Source: Reyranella sp.
GTDB lineage: Bacteria > Pseudomonadota > Alphaproteobacteria > Reyranellales > Reyranellaceae
Direction of reading: 5' to 3'
DNA length: 64,000 nucleotides
Assembly (NCBI GenBank): GCA_019750135.1
Contig: JAIEOV010000007.1
Coordinates: forward strand, 186,001 to 250,000
Shown one piece after another: positions 8,787-16,550 of this stretch (position 1 is the stretch's first letter; each line of letters opens with the position of its first letter). Below the pieces are notes generated by a model. The model saw nothing but the letters and a program-made list of their open reading frames with translations, was not told where the DNA came from and ran no database searches. A program made the position numbers and the translations under genes.

Positions 8787-9005
8787 ATGAAGGTCCTGAT
8801 CGAATATTGCGGCGCCTGAAACTATAAGCCGCAGGCCCTCCGTGTGAGGGATCGCCTCGAAAAGCTGGGCGCGACCGACTTCGAGTTGCGCGTCGGCAAA
8901 TCCGGCCAGTTCGACGTCACCGTCGATGGCGCGCTCAAATACACCAAAAGCAAGACCGGCCGCTTCCCGACCGACGATGAGGTCGAGGATCTGGTCGAGA
9001 CGTAG
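8787..9005 (+). CDS. SelW-like Rdx-family selenoprotein (Sec encoded by TGA at codon 11)
   Basis: A 72-residue gene that a standard gene finder would stop at the TGA of 8817-8819. Reading that TGA as selenocysteine gives an N-terminus MKVLIEYCGA-U-NYKPQAL and then DRLEKLGATDFELRVGKSG, VTVDGALKYTK and KTGRFPTDDEV, ending at TAG. This is the full SelT/SelW/SelH (Rdx) thioredoxin-like domain with its CxxU redox motif (C8, U11) after the first beta strand and the family's GRFP motif near the end. A hairpin of bacterial SECIS type lies just behind the TGA. The role is probably thiol redox chemistry in the cytoplasm. The Sec machinery (selA, selB, selC, selD) is not in the window. A sequencing error from TGC/TGT to TGA is the main alternative. 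Confidence 0.88.
8831..8855 (+). promoter_or_regulatory. Bacterial SECIS-like hairpin for the SelW-type gene
   Basis: CCCTC (8836-8840), loop CGTGT (8841-8845) and GAGGG (8846-8850) form a perfect 5-bp apical stem; GC/GC pairs lower down (8831-8832 with 8854-8855) extend it with an internal loop. A G lies at the second loop position (8842), 23 nt after the TGA. Bacterial SECIS elements are known to be short hairpins inside the coding region with a G in the first two loop positions, placed about 16-37 nt after the UGA. The fit was judged by eye, not by folding. Confidence 0.65.
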
Positions 9006-9034
9006 CGCCTCGGTATCCGTCTCTCCTTTCCCTT

Positions 9035-9068
9035 CATGCTCCTCTCCCCCTTGGGGGAGAGGAACATG
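9035..9068. terminator. Stem-loop between convergent genes
   Basis: CCTCTCCCCC (9041-9050), loop TT, GGGGGAGAGG (9053-9062) is a perfect 10-bp stem, flanked by CATG/CATG that can add four further pairs. It sits between the stops of the convergent selenoprotein and dehydrogenase genes. There is no T-run, so a bidirectional terminator is inferred from position and stem strength only. Confidence 0.55.
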
Positions 9069-9081
9069 AGGTGGGCCGCCT

Positions 9082-10065
9082 CTAACCCAGCACTTCCTTG
9101 TTGACCACGTTCGACGCATTCGGCCGGCCATCGAACACGCTCAAAATGTTCTCGATCGCGGTCTGGGCCATGCGGTCGCTGGCCTCCTTGGTGACGCCGG
9201 CCATGTGCGGGCTGAAGATCACGTTCTCCAGGCCGAACAGCTTGTTGGCCGGGTCAGGCGGCTCGCGGTCGAGCACGTCGAGGCCGGCGCCGCGCAGCTT
9301 GCCGCTGGTCAGCGCCGTGTAGAGCGCCTCCTCGTTGATGATGCCGCCACGCGCGGTGTTCACCAGGAAGGCGTCGGGCTTCATCAGACCGATCGTCTCG
9401 CTGTTGAACATATTCACGGTCTCGGGCGCCTTGGGGCAGTGCACCGAGACGAAGTCGACCTTGGGCAGGATCGCCTTGAGGTCGGTCACCTTGGTGGCGC
9501 CGGCCTTCTTGATGTCGGCCTCCGAGATGTTCGGATCGAGCACGGAGACGTCCATCTCGAAGGCGACGCAGCGCTTCACCGTGCGCGAGCCGATGCGGCC
9601 CATGCCGACCACCAGGATCGACTTGCCGGCGAGGTCGGACGGCAGGTCCGTCAGGCGCTGACCCCAGCTGTTCTCGCGCACGAAGCGGTCGTGCTTGCGC
9701 GACAGCCGCGCCGAGGCGAGCAGCATGTACATGGCATGCTCGGCCACCGACACCGAGTTGGCGATGCCCGTGGTCATCAACGGGATCTTGCGCTTGTTCA
9801 GCGCGGGGATTTCGACCGCATCGAAGCCCACGCCAAGGCGGGCCACCACCATCAGGCCGGGCGCGGCGTCGAGCTCAGCCTGGCGGAACGGCGTCGCGCC
9901 CAGGGTGACGGCGTTGGCGTCCTTCAGCTTGGGATGCAGCGACGGCACGGTGTCGTCGGTCAGGATCTCATAGTCGACGTCGTCGCGCTTCTTCAGCACG
10001 TCGATGCCGGCCTGCGGCATGCGGCCGACGATCAACACCTTCTTGCGATTGTTGCCCGTGGTCAT
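9082..10065 (-). CDS. D-isomer-specific 2-hydroxyacid dehydrogenase (phosphoglycerate dehydrogenase-like)
   Basis: A 327-residue NAD-dependent dehydrogenase without the C-terminal ACT domain of full SerA. The dinucleotide loop is VVGMGRIGSRT, and the catalytic Arg, Glu and His are in VNTARGG, LDREPP and FSPHMAGVT. The start MTTGNN is preceded by AGGGGAATCGG. It could serve as the short type of D-3-phosphoglycerate dehydrogenase or as a hydroxypyruvate/glyoxylate reductase. Neighbours do not decide between these. Confidence 0.88.
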   Translation of the reverse strand: MTTGNNRKKVLIVGRMPQAGIDVLKKRDDVDYEILTDDTVPSLHPKLKDANAVTLGATPFRQAELDAAPGLMVVARLGVGFDAVEIPALNKRKIPLMTTGIANSVSVAEHAMYMLLASARLSRKHDRFVRENSWGQRLTDLPSDLAGKSILVVGMGRIGSRTVKRCVAFEMDVSVLDPNISEADIKKAGATKVTDLKAILPKVDFVSVHCPKAPETVNMFNSETIGLMKPDAFLVNTARGGIINEEALYTALTSGKLRGAGLDVLDREPPDPANKLFGLENVIFSPHMAGVTKEASDRMAQTAIENILSVFDGRPNASNVVNKEVLG

Positions 10066-10168
10066 CCGATTCCCCTGCAGTCTTCCGTGCAAACGGCGGC
10101 GATCCTAGAGGGGGCCAGCGCCTGACGCCAGCATCGGCAACGCCCGGCGCCCGTGGGCGTTGACCGGC

Positions 10169-11500
10169 ATGCTATTTCGCGAAGCAATCGAACGTGACGC
10201 ACTGGACCTGCTGGCTCTCGCCGAGCGCGTGGCGGCCCAAACCGGCCATGACCCGTTCGACGGCGCCCTGCATCGCGATCTCGCCGCTCTCGGCAACGAC
10301 CATCTTGCGCAAGAGCGGCAGCTCGAAACGGCGGCGCTGACGCTGCGCCGGGCTTGGCTAAGCACGGCCCATCGGCCGGGCGACACGACCCTGAAGAGTC
10401 CCAGGGACGGCGACAGCACGCGCGTACCCTGCGGCGACAACCTGCAATTCGGCTACGAGCGCGACCTCGACGTGTCGATCCTGGAGGATCGCGGAGCGAC
10501 CTACGCGACGCCTCCCACCGGCTGGACGGGCGATATGGTCATCTTCCGCAGCGGGCAGGCCGCCCTGGCGACGATCCTGCAGTTCATCGCCTCGGCCTGG
10601 GGCGACAGGCGCACGCTGTCGGTCGCTCATGCTGGGGCCTATTTCGAGACGACGGCGCTGCTCGACGCCTGGCCGCGACGGAACTTTCGATCTACGGGTC
10701 CCTCAGTCGTCAGCGCCGACGTGGTGATCTGCGAGCCGGTCTGGTGCAACGGCAGCTTCGCCGCCACGGAGCGCCTGCCGCGCGCGCGCCATGTCCTGCT
10801 GATCGACACGACGATGACAGGTCCGGCATGCGATCTCGATCGCTGGCTCCTCTCCACCGGCGACGACTGCAACCTCGCGATCGTCTTCAGCTCCGGCCTG
10901 AAACTCGACCAGGCCGGGCTGGAGCTGGCCAATGTCGGCATCGCCCGTGTCCTGGTGCGCGACGGAGCGCCTGCTCGTTCCGAGACGGCCGACCGACTGA
11001 GACAGCTGCGCGGCCTGATGGCGACCGGCCTGACGCTCGACGAGCTGTCGGCCCTCTCCGCCCCGTGGTTCCTCGATCGCACTTATGTCGACAATTACGT
11101 CGCGGCGATCTTCGCCAACAACCGCGCGCTGGCGCACGCGATCGGACGCTGCTCGCCCGTGTTCGAGCCGTGCTGCCATCCGGCGCTGACGTCGAGCGCC
11201 GATGCGCCGTTCTGCGCCGTTCAGCTCAGGGAGCCGTCGCCCTCGCTCTACCGGCGCTTCGTCGAGATCGTCGAGCAGCAGTGCCATCGGCGCGGACTGC
11301 TGCTGACCAAGGGCGGCTCGTTCGGATTCCGCGGGCATCGCTTCGAGTTGATCGAGCCTGCACCGGGCCAGGGCCATCCCTTCCTGCGCCTGGCCATGGG
11401 ATGGCGCGACGGCCACAGCTGCCGCGGCCTCGCCGAGCTGTTCGGCGAATTGGCGACGTACAAATCCTTCGCGGCGCTCGATCGCGCCTACGGCAGGTAG
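10169..11500 (+). CDS. Putative fold-type I PLP-dependent enzyme, function unknown
   Basis: A 443-residue protein I do not recognise as a named family. After about 100 residues without clear features it has FRSGQAALATIL, HVLLIDTTM and FSSGLKLDQAG. These resemble, in order, the PLP phosphate cup, the Asp under the pyridine ring and the Schiff-base Lys of fold-type I (Cys/Met metabolism-like) enzymes. The C-terminal domain has KGGSFGFRGHRFE. A TTG at 10160 could be an earlier start. The gene converges with an AsnC-type regulator with 13 bp overlap, which suggests amino-acid metabolism. The PLP assignment is an inference from motif order. Confidence 0.55.
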   Translation: MLFREAIERDALDLLALAERVAAQTGHDPFDGALHRDLAALGNDHLAQERQLETAALTLRRAWLSTAHRPGDTTLKSPRDGDSTRVPCGDNLQFGYERDLDVSILEDRGATYATPPTGWTGDMVIFRSGQAALATILQFIASAWGDRRTLSVAHAGAYFETTALLDAWPRRNFRSTGPSVVSADVVICEPVWCNGSFAATERLPRARHVLLIDTTMTGPACDLDRWLLSTGDDCNLAIVFSSGLKLDQAGLELANVGIARVLVRDGAPARSETADRLRQLRGLMATGLTLDELSALSAPWFLDRTYVDNYVAAIFANNRALAHAIGRCSPVFEPCCHPALTSSADAPFCAVQLREPSPSLYRRFVEIVEQQCHRRGLLLTKGGSFGFRGHRFELIEPAPGQGHPFLRLAMGWRDGHSCRGLAELFGELATYKSFAALDRAYGR

Positions 11501-11967
11501 TTCAACGGTAGCCGTGTCGTCGACTTGATCTCCTCCATGGCGAACATGGAGGTGACGTCACTCAACTCGACCCTGGCGATCAGGCGCTTGTAGAACGCGT
11601 CGTAGGCCTCGATATCGGGCAAGGCCAGGCGGATCAGGTAGTCGATCTCGCCGCTCATGCGGTAGCAGTCCATGACCTCGGGGAACGACGCCACCGCCTT
11701 GGCAAAGCGGCCGAGCCATTGCGCATTGTGCTGCGCGGTACGCACCGCCACGAATACCGTGACGCCGGCATTCACCGCCTTGCGCTCGAGCAACGCCACG
11801 CGGGCGCGGATGACGCCCGCCTCCTGCAGGCGGTGGATGCGCCGCCAGCATGGCGTGGTCGACAGGCCGACTTGGCGGGCGATCTCGGCCAGGGCCATGT
11901 CGGCATCGTCCTGCAGGCAATCCAGTATCTTCTTGTCGAAGGAATCCAGTATCAATTTCTCAGCCAT
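11488..11967 (-). CDS. Lrp/AsnC-family transcriptional regulator
   Basis: A 159-residue regulator with an N-terminal winged helix (LDSFDKKILDCLQDDADMALAE to GLSTTPCWRRIHRL, about residues 7-55) and a C-terminal RAM ligand-binding domain (AKAVASFPEVMDCYRMSGE and the YLIRL stretch). These proteins bind amino acids and act locally or globally. Its convergent neighbour is a PLP-like enzyme, which makes a metabolic link plausible, though the two promoters are at opposite ends. Confidence 0.92.
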   Translation of the reverse strand: MAEKLILDSFDKKILDCLQDDADMALAEIARQVGLSTTPCWRRIHRLQEAGVIRARVALLERKAVNAGVTVFVAVRTAQHNAQWLGRFAKAVASFPEVMDCYRMSGEIDYLIRLALPDIEAYDAFYKRLIARVELSDVTSMFAMEEIKSTTRLPLNYLP

Positions 11968-12057
11968 GCCGGTTCCTTGGAATCAGTTTCTCCAATTAGC
12001 CGCGAACGACGTAAAGTTAGCAAGCCGTTTCCAGCGTCGGCGCCTAGAATCGGTTAA

Positions 12058-12309
12058 ATGTTGCGCCGCTTCACCGATCACCCCGCCAGGGTCAACGAGA
12101 CCTACGTCCAGCACATGGGCACCGCCTTCGGTTTTGGCGCCAGCATGCTGGTCGGCTCGCTCGCCTGTTTCGTACACGGCCTGTTTCCCTGGCTCTGCCT
12201 CACCCGGGGAAGCGACACCATCCGCGCCTTGCATCATCGCATGGTGAGCCATCGCGTCGTACGTCCGGAACCCGCCGGCCGCACCACGGCCGTCGCGGCA
12301 GGCGACTAG
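12058..12309 (+). CDS. DUF6356 family small membrane protein
   Basis: An 83-residue protein with the family pattern FTDHPARVNETYVQHM, a hydrophobic helix (about 24-45, FGASMLVGSLACFVHGLFPW) and LTRGSDTIRALHHRMVSHR. DUF6356 proteins are common in alphaproteobacteria and have no known function; one membrane segment is predicted. The region between the AsnC gene and this start (90 bp) is AT-richer and may hold promoters for both. Confidence 0.75.
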   Translation: MLRRFTDHPARVNETYVQHMGTAFGFGASMLVGSLACFVHGLFPWLCLTRGSDTIRALHHRMVSHRVVRPEPAGRTTAVAAGD

Positions 12310-12433
12310 CCTCACCTTTCTCAGCGTTGGACGGCCTGCAGACCGGCTCGGCACTGCCGCCGCGGAGTGCTACGCTGCAACTTGGTTTTTGCGCCTCGCG
12401 TTCCTAGATCAAGGTTAACGATGGAGGGACCGC

Positions 12434-12814
12434 ATGCACACGCCGCTCAGGATCACCTTTCAGAACACCCCATCCAGCGACGCCATCCGACAACTGATCG
12501 AAGAGCAAGCCGACCACCTCGAGCAATTCTTCGGTCGCATGACGGCCTGCCATGTCGTGTTCAAGCTGCCTGACGGCAACCATCGCACCGGCGGCCCCTA
12601 CGAAGTCACTGTTCATATCAAGATGCCCGGCGGTACCACGGTCGACGTCGACCGCACCCCCGGCCTCGACGAGCGCTTCGCCGATCCGCAATTCGCCGTC
12701 AGCGACGCCTTCCGCCGCGCGCGCCGACGCCTGCAGGATCGCGCCAAGGTCATGCGGCAAGAGGTGAAGTCGCTGCACAAGCGCGTCGATCGTACGCTCG
12801 ATCAGCCGGATTGA
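12434..12814 (+). CDS. HPF/RaiA-like ribosome-associated protein
   Basis: A 126-residue protein with the beta-alpha-beta-beta-beta-alpha plan of the sigma-54 modulation/ribosome hibernation family: ITFQNTPSSDAIRQLIEEQADHLEQFF, CHVVFKLPDGNH, YEVTVHIKMPGGTTVDVDR and a basic C-terminal helix AFRRARRRLQDRAKVM. It probably binds the 30S subunit in slow growth. GGAGGGACCGC precedes the ATG. It lacks the long C-terminal dimerisation domain of long HPF. It ends 5 bp from a convergent host-attachment family gene. Confidence 0.8.
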   Translation: MHTPLRITFQNTPSSDAIRQLIEEQADHLEQFFGRMTACHVVFKLPDGNHRTGGPYEVTVHIKMPGGTTVDVDRTPGLDERFADPQFAVSDAFRRARRRLQDRAKVMRQEVKSLHKRVDRTLDQPD

Positions 12815-12819
12815 TCGAT

Positions 12820-13350
12820 CTAAGCCAGCGCGGGCGCCGGAAGCACCTTTTCCAGCGCCTGCCACAGGCTGGCCGGAGTCGAGGCCGTGAGGTCCTTGGG
12901 TATCCGGTGGCTCACCCGTTTCCTCACCTGCGGCGGGAGCAGCGTGTCGAGCTCGCCCAGGCTGCGCGGCGGCGCCACCACGATCAACCGGTCGTAGTGC
13001 TCGCACATGTCGTCGAGCGTTCTTGCCAGCTCGACGGTGAAGTTGTGCTTTTCGAGCTTGTGCGGATCGTGCGTCGGCTCGAAGCCATGTCGATGCGTTG
13101 CCGCCTCGGACGTGCCCGCGCCGCGGCCGGGCCGGTCGGAGACGATCTCCTGATTCGACAGCCTGCTGCCGGGGGCGACCATGTCGGCCCGGTCCGCGGG
13201 AACCAGCGTGCCCGCCTCATGTCGAGGTTCGAAGAAGCGGGCCCGCGCGCCATCGGCGACGACGATCAGGGTGCGCTTGTGTCGCGGTTCCATGGGCGGC
13301 GCCTGCGGGATCTTCGCCTTGCGCCGCGGCTTCATCACGGATTTGGTCAT
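12820..13350 (-). CDS. Host-attachment protein family (PF10116-like)
   Basis: A 176-residue protein with a basic leader (MKPRRKAKIPQAP) followed by RTLIVVADGARARFFEP, FTVELARTLDDMCEHYDRLIVVAPPRSLGELDTLL cut into the usual two blocks, and VRKRVSHRIPKDLT near the end. The fold is related to archaeal release factor/eRF1 domain folds (baeRF group). Members were first linked to plant attachment in rhizobia, but biochemical function is not settled. GAGGAGGG lies before the chosen ATG. Neighbours suggest stress or stationary-phase context. Confidence 0.8.
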   Translation of the reverse strand: MTKSVMKPRRKAKIPQAPPMEPRHKRTLIVVADGARARFFEPRHEAGTLVPADRADMVAPGSRLSNQEIVSDRPGRGAGTSEAATHRHGFEPTHDPHKLEKHNFTVELARTLDDMCEHYDRLIVVAPPRSLGELDTLLPPQVRKRVSHRIPKDLTASTPASLWQALEKVLPAPALA

Positions 13351-13399
13351 CGGCCGCCCTCCTCGACCAGCAAACGCCGGAGGATCGGGCCCGTTGCAC

Positions 13400-13939
13400 C
13401 TACAGGCGGGTTTCGCGCCGCCACATCCACCAGAAGGCGGCGCCAACCACGACCAGCAGCAGCGCCCCGACCAGCAGCAGCATGGCCGACTCCTGGACCC
13501 AGGCCACGGCCGGCACCGACAGCGCGAGGAAGACGCCGACGGCGCTGATCCGCCACACCGTGGCATGCACGCCGGCGACGAAGGTTCCCAGCGCCAGCAG
13601 GATGAGCAGGGTGAGGCTGGTGGCGTTGTCATTGACCACGCCGCGCACCTCGGGAAGGAACATCAGCCACATCGCGCCCAGGAAGGCGGCCCAGTGCAAT
13701 AGCTGGGTCACCACCAGCCGCATGCGCTCCGCTCCCGTCTCGAGCTGGCGCCAGCCCGAAGCGATGACGATCAGCGCATAGATCGGCGCCAGCGCCATCC
13801 AGTAGAAGTAGGTCGTGGTCCCCCGGAAACTGGTGAGCACGATGCCGCCTACGGCGAGGATCAACATGGCGGCGTACGGCAGATCCCGCAGCAGCCAGCG
13901 GCCGATACCTTCCGACTTGGATTGCGTGGCGTCGGTCAT
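13400..13939 (-). CDS. Integral membrane protein, unknown function
   Basis: A 179-residue protein with five to six hydrophobic helices: two after the first 20 residues (LPYAAMLILAVGGIVLT and YFYWMALAPIYALIVI), one at LLHWAAFLGAMWLMFLP, two in SLTLLILLALGTFVAG and ISAVGVFLALSVPAVAW, and one at SAMLLLVGALLLVVVGAA. It ends in a basic cytoplasmic tail (WWMWRRETRL). No family is recognised. The start lies 3 bp from the end of the M20 gene, so the two are likely co-transcribed. Confidence 0.7.
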   Translation of the reverse strand: MTDATQSKSEGIGRWLLRDLPYAAMLILAVGGIVLTSFRGTTTYFYWMALAPIYALIVIASGWRQLETGAERMRLVVTQLLHWAAFLGAMWLMFLPEVRGVVNDNATSLTLLILLALGTFVAGVHATVWRISAVGVFLALSVPAVAWVQESAMLLLVGALLLVVVGAAFWWMWRRETRL

Positions 13940-13942
13940 GCC

Positions 13943-15118
13943 CTACCGCGCATCCCTGGCGAGCTTCTTCTCGACCACGCGCGACCACAGCGTGGCGCCG
14001 AGCGTGATGATCTCGTCGTTGAAGTCGTAGCCCGGATTGTGGACCTCGCAGCCGCCCTCGCCGCCGCCGTTGCCGATGTTGATGAAGGCGCCCGGCACCT
14101 TCTCCAGCATGTAGGAGAAATCCTCGGAGGCCATGACGAACGGGCCCTCGCGGTTCATGTTGTCCTCGCCGACGATCTCGGCCGCCACATCGGCGATGAA
14201 CTTCACCGAGTCCTTGTCATTGACCAGCGGCGGGAAGACCACCCGCACGTCGGCCTCGGCCTTGCCGCCCAAAGTCTGGGCGATGCCCTTGGAGATGGTC
14301 TCGATGCGCTCCTTGACCAGCGCCATGGTCTCCTTGCGAAAGGCGCGGATGGTGCCACGCAGCACCGCTTCCTGCGGGATGACGTTGTAGGCGTCGCCGG
14401 CATGCATCTGGGTGACCGAGATCACCGCCGAATCGAGCGCGGCGATGTTGCGCGACACCACGCTTTGCAGCGCCGAGATGATCTGGGTGGCGATGATCAC
14501 CGGGTCGATGCCGCTCTCCGGCCGCGCGCCGTGCGCGCCCTTGCCGGTGATCTTGATGTCGAACAGGCCGCCGCCCGCCATCTGGGGGCCCGACCGGATG
14601 GCGAACTTGCCGACATCGAGCTTGGGCCTGTTGTGCATGCCGAAGATCTGCTCGCAGGGGAACTTCTCGAACAGGCCGTCCTTGACCATGGCCTCGGCGC
14701 CGCCGCGGCCTTCCTCGGCCGGCTGGAAGATGAAGTGCACCGTGCCGTCGAAGTTGCGGGTGGCCGAAAGATACTTGGCGGCTCCCAGCAGCATCGTCGT
14801 GTGGCCGTCGTGGCCGCATGCATGCATGCGGCCCTGGTGACGGCTGCGATGATCGAAGGTGTTGTGCTCGTCCATCGGCAGCGCATCCATGTCGGCGCGC
14901 AGGCCGATGGCGCGCGGATTGTTGCCGACGCGGATGGTGCCGACCACACCGGTCTTGCCGATGCCGGTCGTGACATCGCAGCCCCACTCCTTGAGCTTGG
15001 TCGCCACGATCTTGGACGTCCGCTCCTCCTCGAAGCCGAGCTCAGGATGGGCATGGATGTCGCGCCGGATGGCGGTCAGCTCGGCCGTGGCGGCGGCAAT
15101 CTTGGGTTCGATCTTCAT
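13943..15118 (-). CDS. M20-family amidohydrolase (hippurate hydrolase/IAA-amino acid hydrolase type)
   Basis: A 391-residue zinc/manganese peptidase-fold hydrolase. Metal-site motifs are GLRADMDALPMDE, MHACGHDGHTTMLLGAAK and FQPAEEGRGGAEAMVKDGLF, in the right order and spacing for aminoacylase-1-like enzymes, with GKGAHGARPE in the lid/dimerisation domain. Likely acts on N-acyl amino acids in the cytoplasm. Upstream (minus) there is a 4-bp gap to the stop codon of a broken alpha/beta-hydrolase end, suggesting an ancestral operon with that hydrolase. Confidence 0.92.
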   Translation of the reverse strand: MKIEPKIAAATAELTAIRRDIHAHPELGFEEERTSKIVATKLKEWGCDVTTGIGKTGVVGTIRVGNNPRAIGLRADMDALPMDEHNTFDHRSRHQGRMHACGHDGHTTMLLGAAKYLSATRNFDGTVHFIFQPAEEGRGGAEAMVKDGLFEKFPCEQIFGMHNRPKLDVGKFAIRSGPQMAGGGLFDIKITGKGAHGARPESGIDPVIIATQIISALQSVVSRNIAALDSAVISVTQMHAGDAYNVIPQEAVLRGTIRAFRKETMALVKERIETISKGIAQTLGGKAEADVRVVFPPLVNDKDSVKFIADVAAEIVGEDNMNREGPFVMASEDFSYMLEKVPGAFINIGNGGGEGGCEVHNPGYDFNDEIITLGATLWSRVVEKKLARDAR

Positions 15119-15122
15119 GTGG

Positions 15123-15188
15123 CTATCGGGACTCCGGAAGGAAGGACGTCATTACACGACGAAACTCGGCGCCATGCACGTTCGGATA
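15123..15188 (-). pseudogene. Remnant of the C-terminus of an alpha/beta hydrolase gene
   Basis: Read on the minus strand, this gives YPNVHGAEFRRVMTSF followed by LPESR and a TAG stop. The intact hydrolase gene at 15712-16506 ends with YPNVHGPEFRRVMTSFLQGA. Thirteen or more codons in a row match, so this is a duplicated or left-over 3' end. Upstream of the Tyr codon the match stops and a TAG appears within two codons. The remnant's stop is 4 bp before the M20 start. Confidence 0.75.
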
Positions 15189-15222
15189 TGGCTATTCTGA
15201 CGCGGGATCGGAGTGCACGGGA

Positions 15223-15702
15223 ATGGCCGCACGCCTCGTCAAGATTATCTTCGAGCTTAATTCGCAAGATTGGCACGGACATGGAAGCGAGACTCTATGG
15301 GCTGTGCCAGTCTCAGCTGCGGCCGATGACGCGCATTTTCGGATCGAAAACTCGCCGTTCTTTGCGACGGGCATTGGCTATCTTGACGTGATCAAGGCCC
15401 AACCAACCGAGGATCCGACGATCCATCGGTTTGAAGAGATCGTCACCCGGGGCGGGCATTCGACTTATATGCTCCTCGTAGAGGAGAAGTCGTCCGGCTT
15501 CGGCATCCACTGGAGCGTTCTCGGGGCAAAGGGCTGCTCATACGAAAGCATGCACATCAAGCTCAGCATAGGCGAACGACTGCTATTGTCGGTCGATATT
15601 CCGCCCTCGGCCGACCTGCTTGAGGCATATGACGTCCTCAAGCAGGGAGCAGCCGACGGAACATGGATGTTCCAAGAGGGGTATGCTCATCTGCCGGCTT
15701 AG
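15223..15702 (+). CDS. DUF4265 domain protein (probable acquired gene)
   Basis: A 159-residue soluble protein with the DUF4265 pattern: KIIFELNSQDWHGHGSETLW, then HFRIENSPFF, GIGYLDVIKA, EEIVTRGGHSTYMLL and an LEAYDVLKQGAADGTW C-terminus. The function of the domain is unknown. Its G+C is visibly lower than the neighbours and it is bracketed by an imperfect duplication of the hydrolase 3' end (15123-15188 and 15712-15774), so it looks inserted. No signal peptide or membrane helix. Confidence 0.75.
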   Translation: MAARLVKIIFELNSQDWHGHGSETLWAVPVSAAADDAHFRIENSPFFATGIGYLDVIKAQPTEDPTIHRFEEIVTRGGHSTYMLLVEEKSSGFGIHWSVLGAKGCSYESMHIKLSIGERLLLSVDIPPSADLLEAYDVLKQGAADGTWMFQEGYAHLPA

Positions 15703-15711
15703 CTTGAGGCC

Positions 15712-16506
15712 TCAGGCTCCCTGGAGGAACGACGTCATCACGCGGCGAAACTCCGGCCCATGCACGTTCGGATACAGATGGCCACCGTCGGGAAGGACAT
15801 AGGCCCGTGCGTCGGGGATCAGGCGCACCAGTTCCTCGGTGAAGTAAAGAGGCGTCACGGTATCGTCGCGGGCGCAGATGGCAAGCGCAGGCGAGCGCAC
15901 CTTCTGCAGCTGCCCGCGCCGGTCGTGCGCCACGATGGCGGCAATGCGCGACAGCACGATCTCGGGAATCGGAATGGTCTCGGCCGCCTTGGCCTCGGCG
16001 ACGGCGAGATCGGCGTCGTGGTCGCGCACCCACGACGGCATGTTGAGCGCCAGCGCGCTGCTCTTGAGATAGGCCAGCGGCCCGAGTTCCTTCAGCATGA
16101 GGGAGCGGACCTCGAACAGGCGGCGGAAGAAGGCGTCGGTCTTGGCCCAGGTCGCGCTCAGCACCAGCCGGTCGATGCGGTCGGGATGCTCGATGGCCAG
16201 CACCTGGCCCATGGCGCCGCCGGTCGAATGACCGCACCAATGCACCTTGTCGTAGCCCAGCGCATCGATCAGCTGCAGGGCGTCGTCGGCCATCTGCTCC
16301 ACCGAATAGGTGATCTTCGACAAGGTGCTGCGCGCCGTGCCGCGATGATCATGCACGACCACGGTGAAATGTTCGGCGAGTCCGGGGACGTTTGCGTCCC
16401 AGAAGCGGCCGTCGCCGCCCAGTCCCGGGACCAGGAACAGCGGCGGGCCCGCCCCTCGACTTTCGTAGTAGAGCTCGGCACCGTCCCGGAGCTTGACGTG
16501 TGGCAT
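15712..16506 (-). CDS. Alpha/beta-fold hydrolase
   Basis: A 264-residue alpha/beta hydrolase. FLVPGLGGDGRFWD is the oxyanion-loop region, WCGHSTGGAMGQ carries the nucleophile Ser in the GHSxG elbow, CARDDTVTPLYF provides the acid Asp and LPDGGHLYPNV the catalytic His. Closest in style to 3-oxoadipate enol-lactonase or RutD-like aminoacrylate hydrolases. GGAAAGGGATTCG precedes the start. It was probably followed directly by the M20 amidohydrolase before the DUF4265 insertion. Substrate unknown. Confidence 0.9.
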   Translation of the reverse strand: MPHVKLRDGAELYYESRGAGPPLFLVPGLGGDGRFWDANVPGLAEHFTVVVHDHRGTARSTLSKITYSVEQMADDALQLIDALGYDKVHWCGHSTGGAMGQVLAIEHPDRIDRLVLSATWAKTDAFFRRLFEVRSLMLKELGPLAYLKSSALALNMPSWVRDHDADLAVAEAKAAETIPIPEIVLSRIAAIVAHDRRGQLQKVRSPALAICARDDTVTPLYFTEELVRLIPDARAYVLPDGGHLYPNVHGPEFRRVMTSFLQGA

Positions 16507-16550
16507 CGAATCCCTTTCCGCTATAAATGACTTGGGGAGGTAAGCGCACG

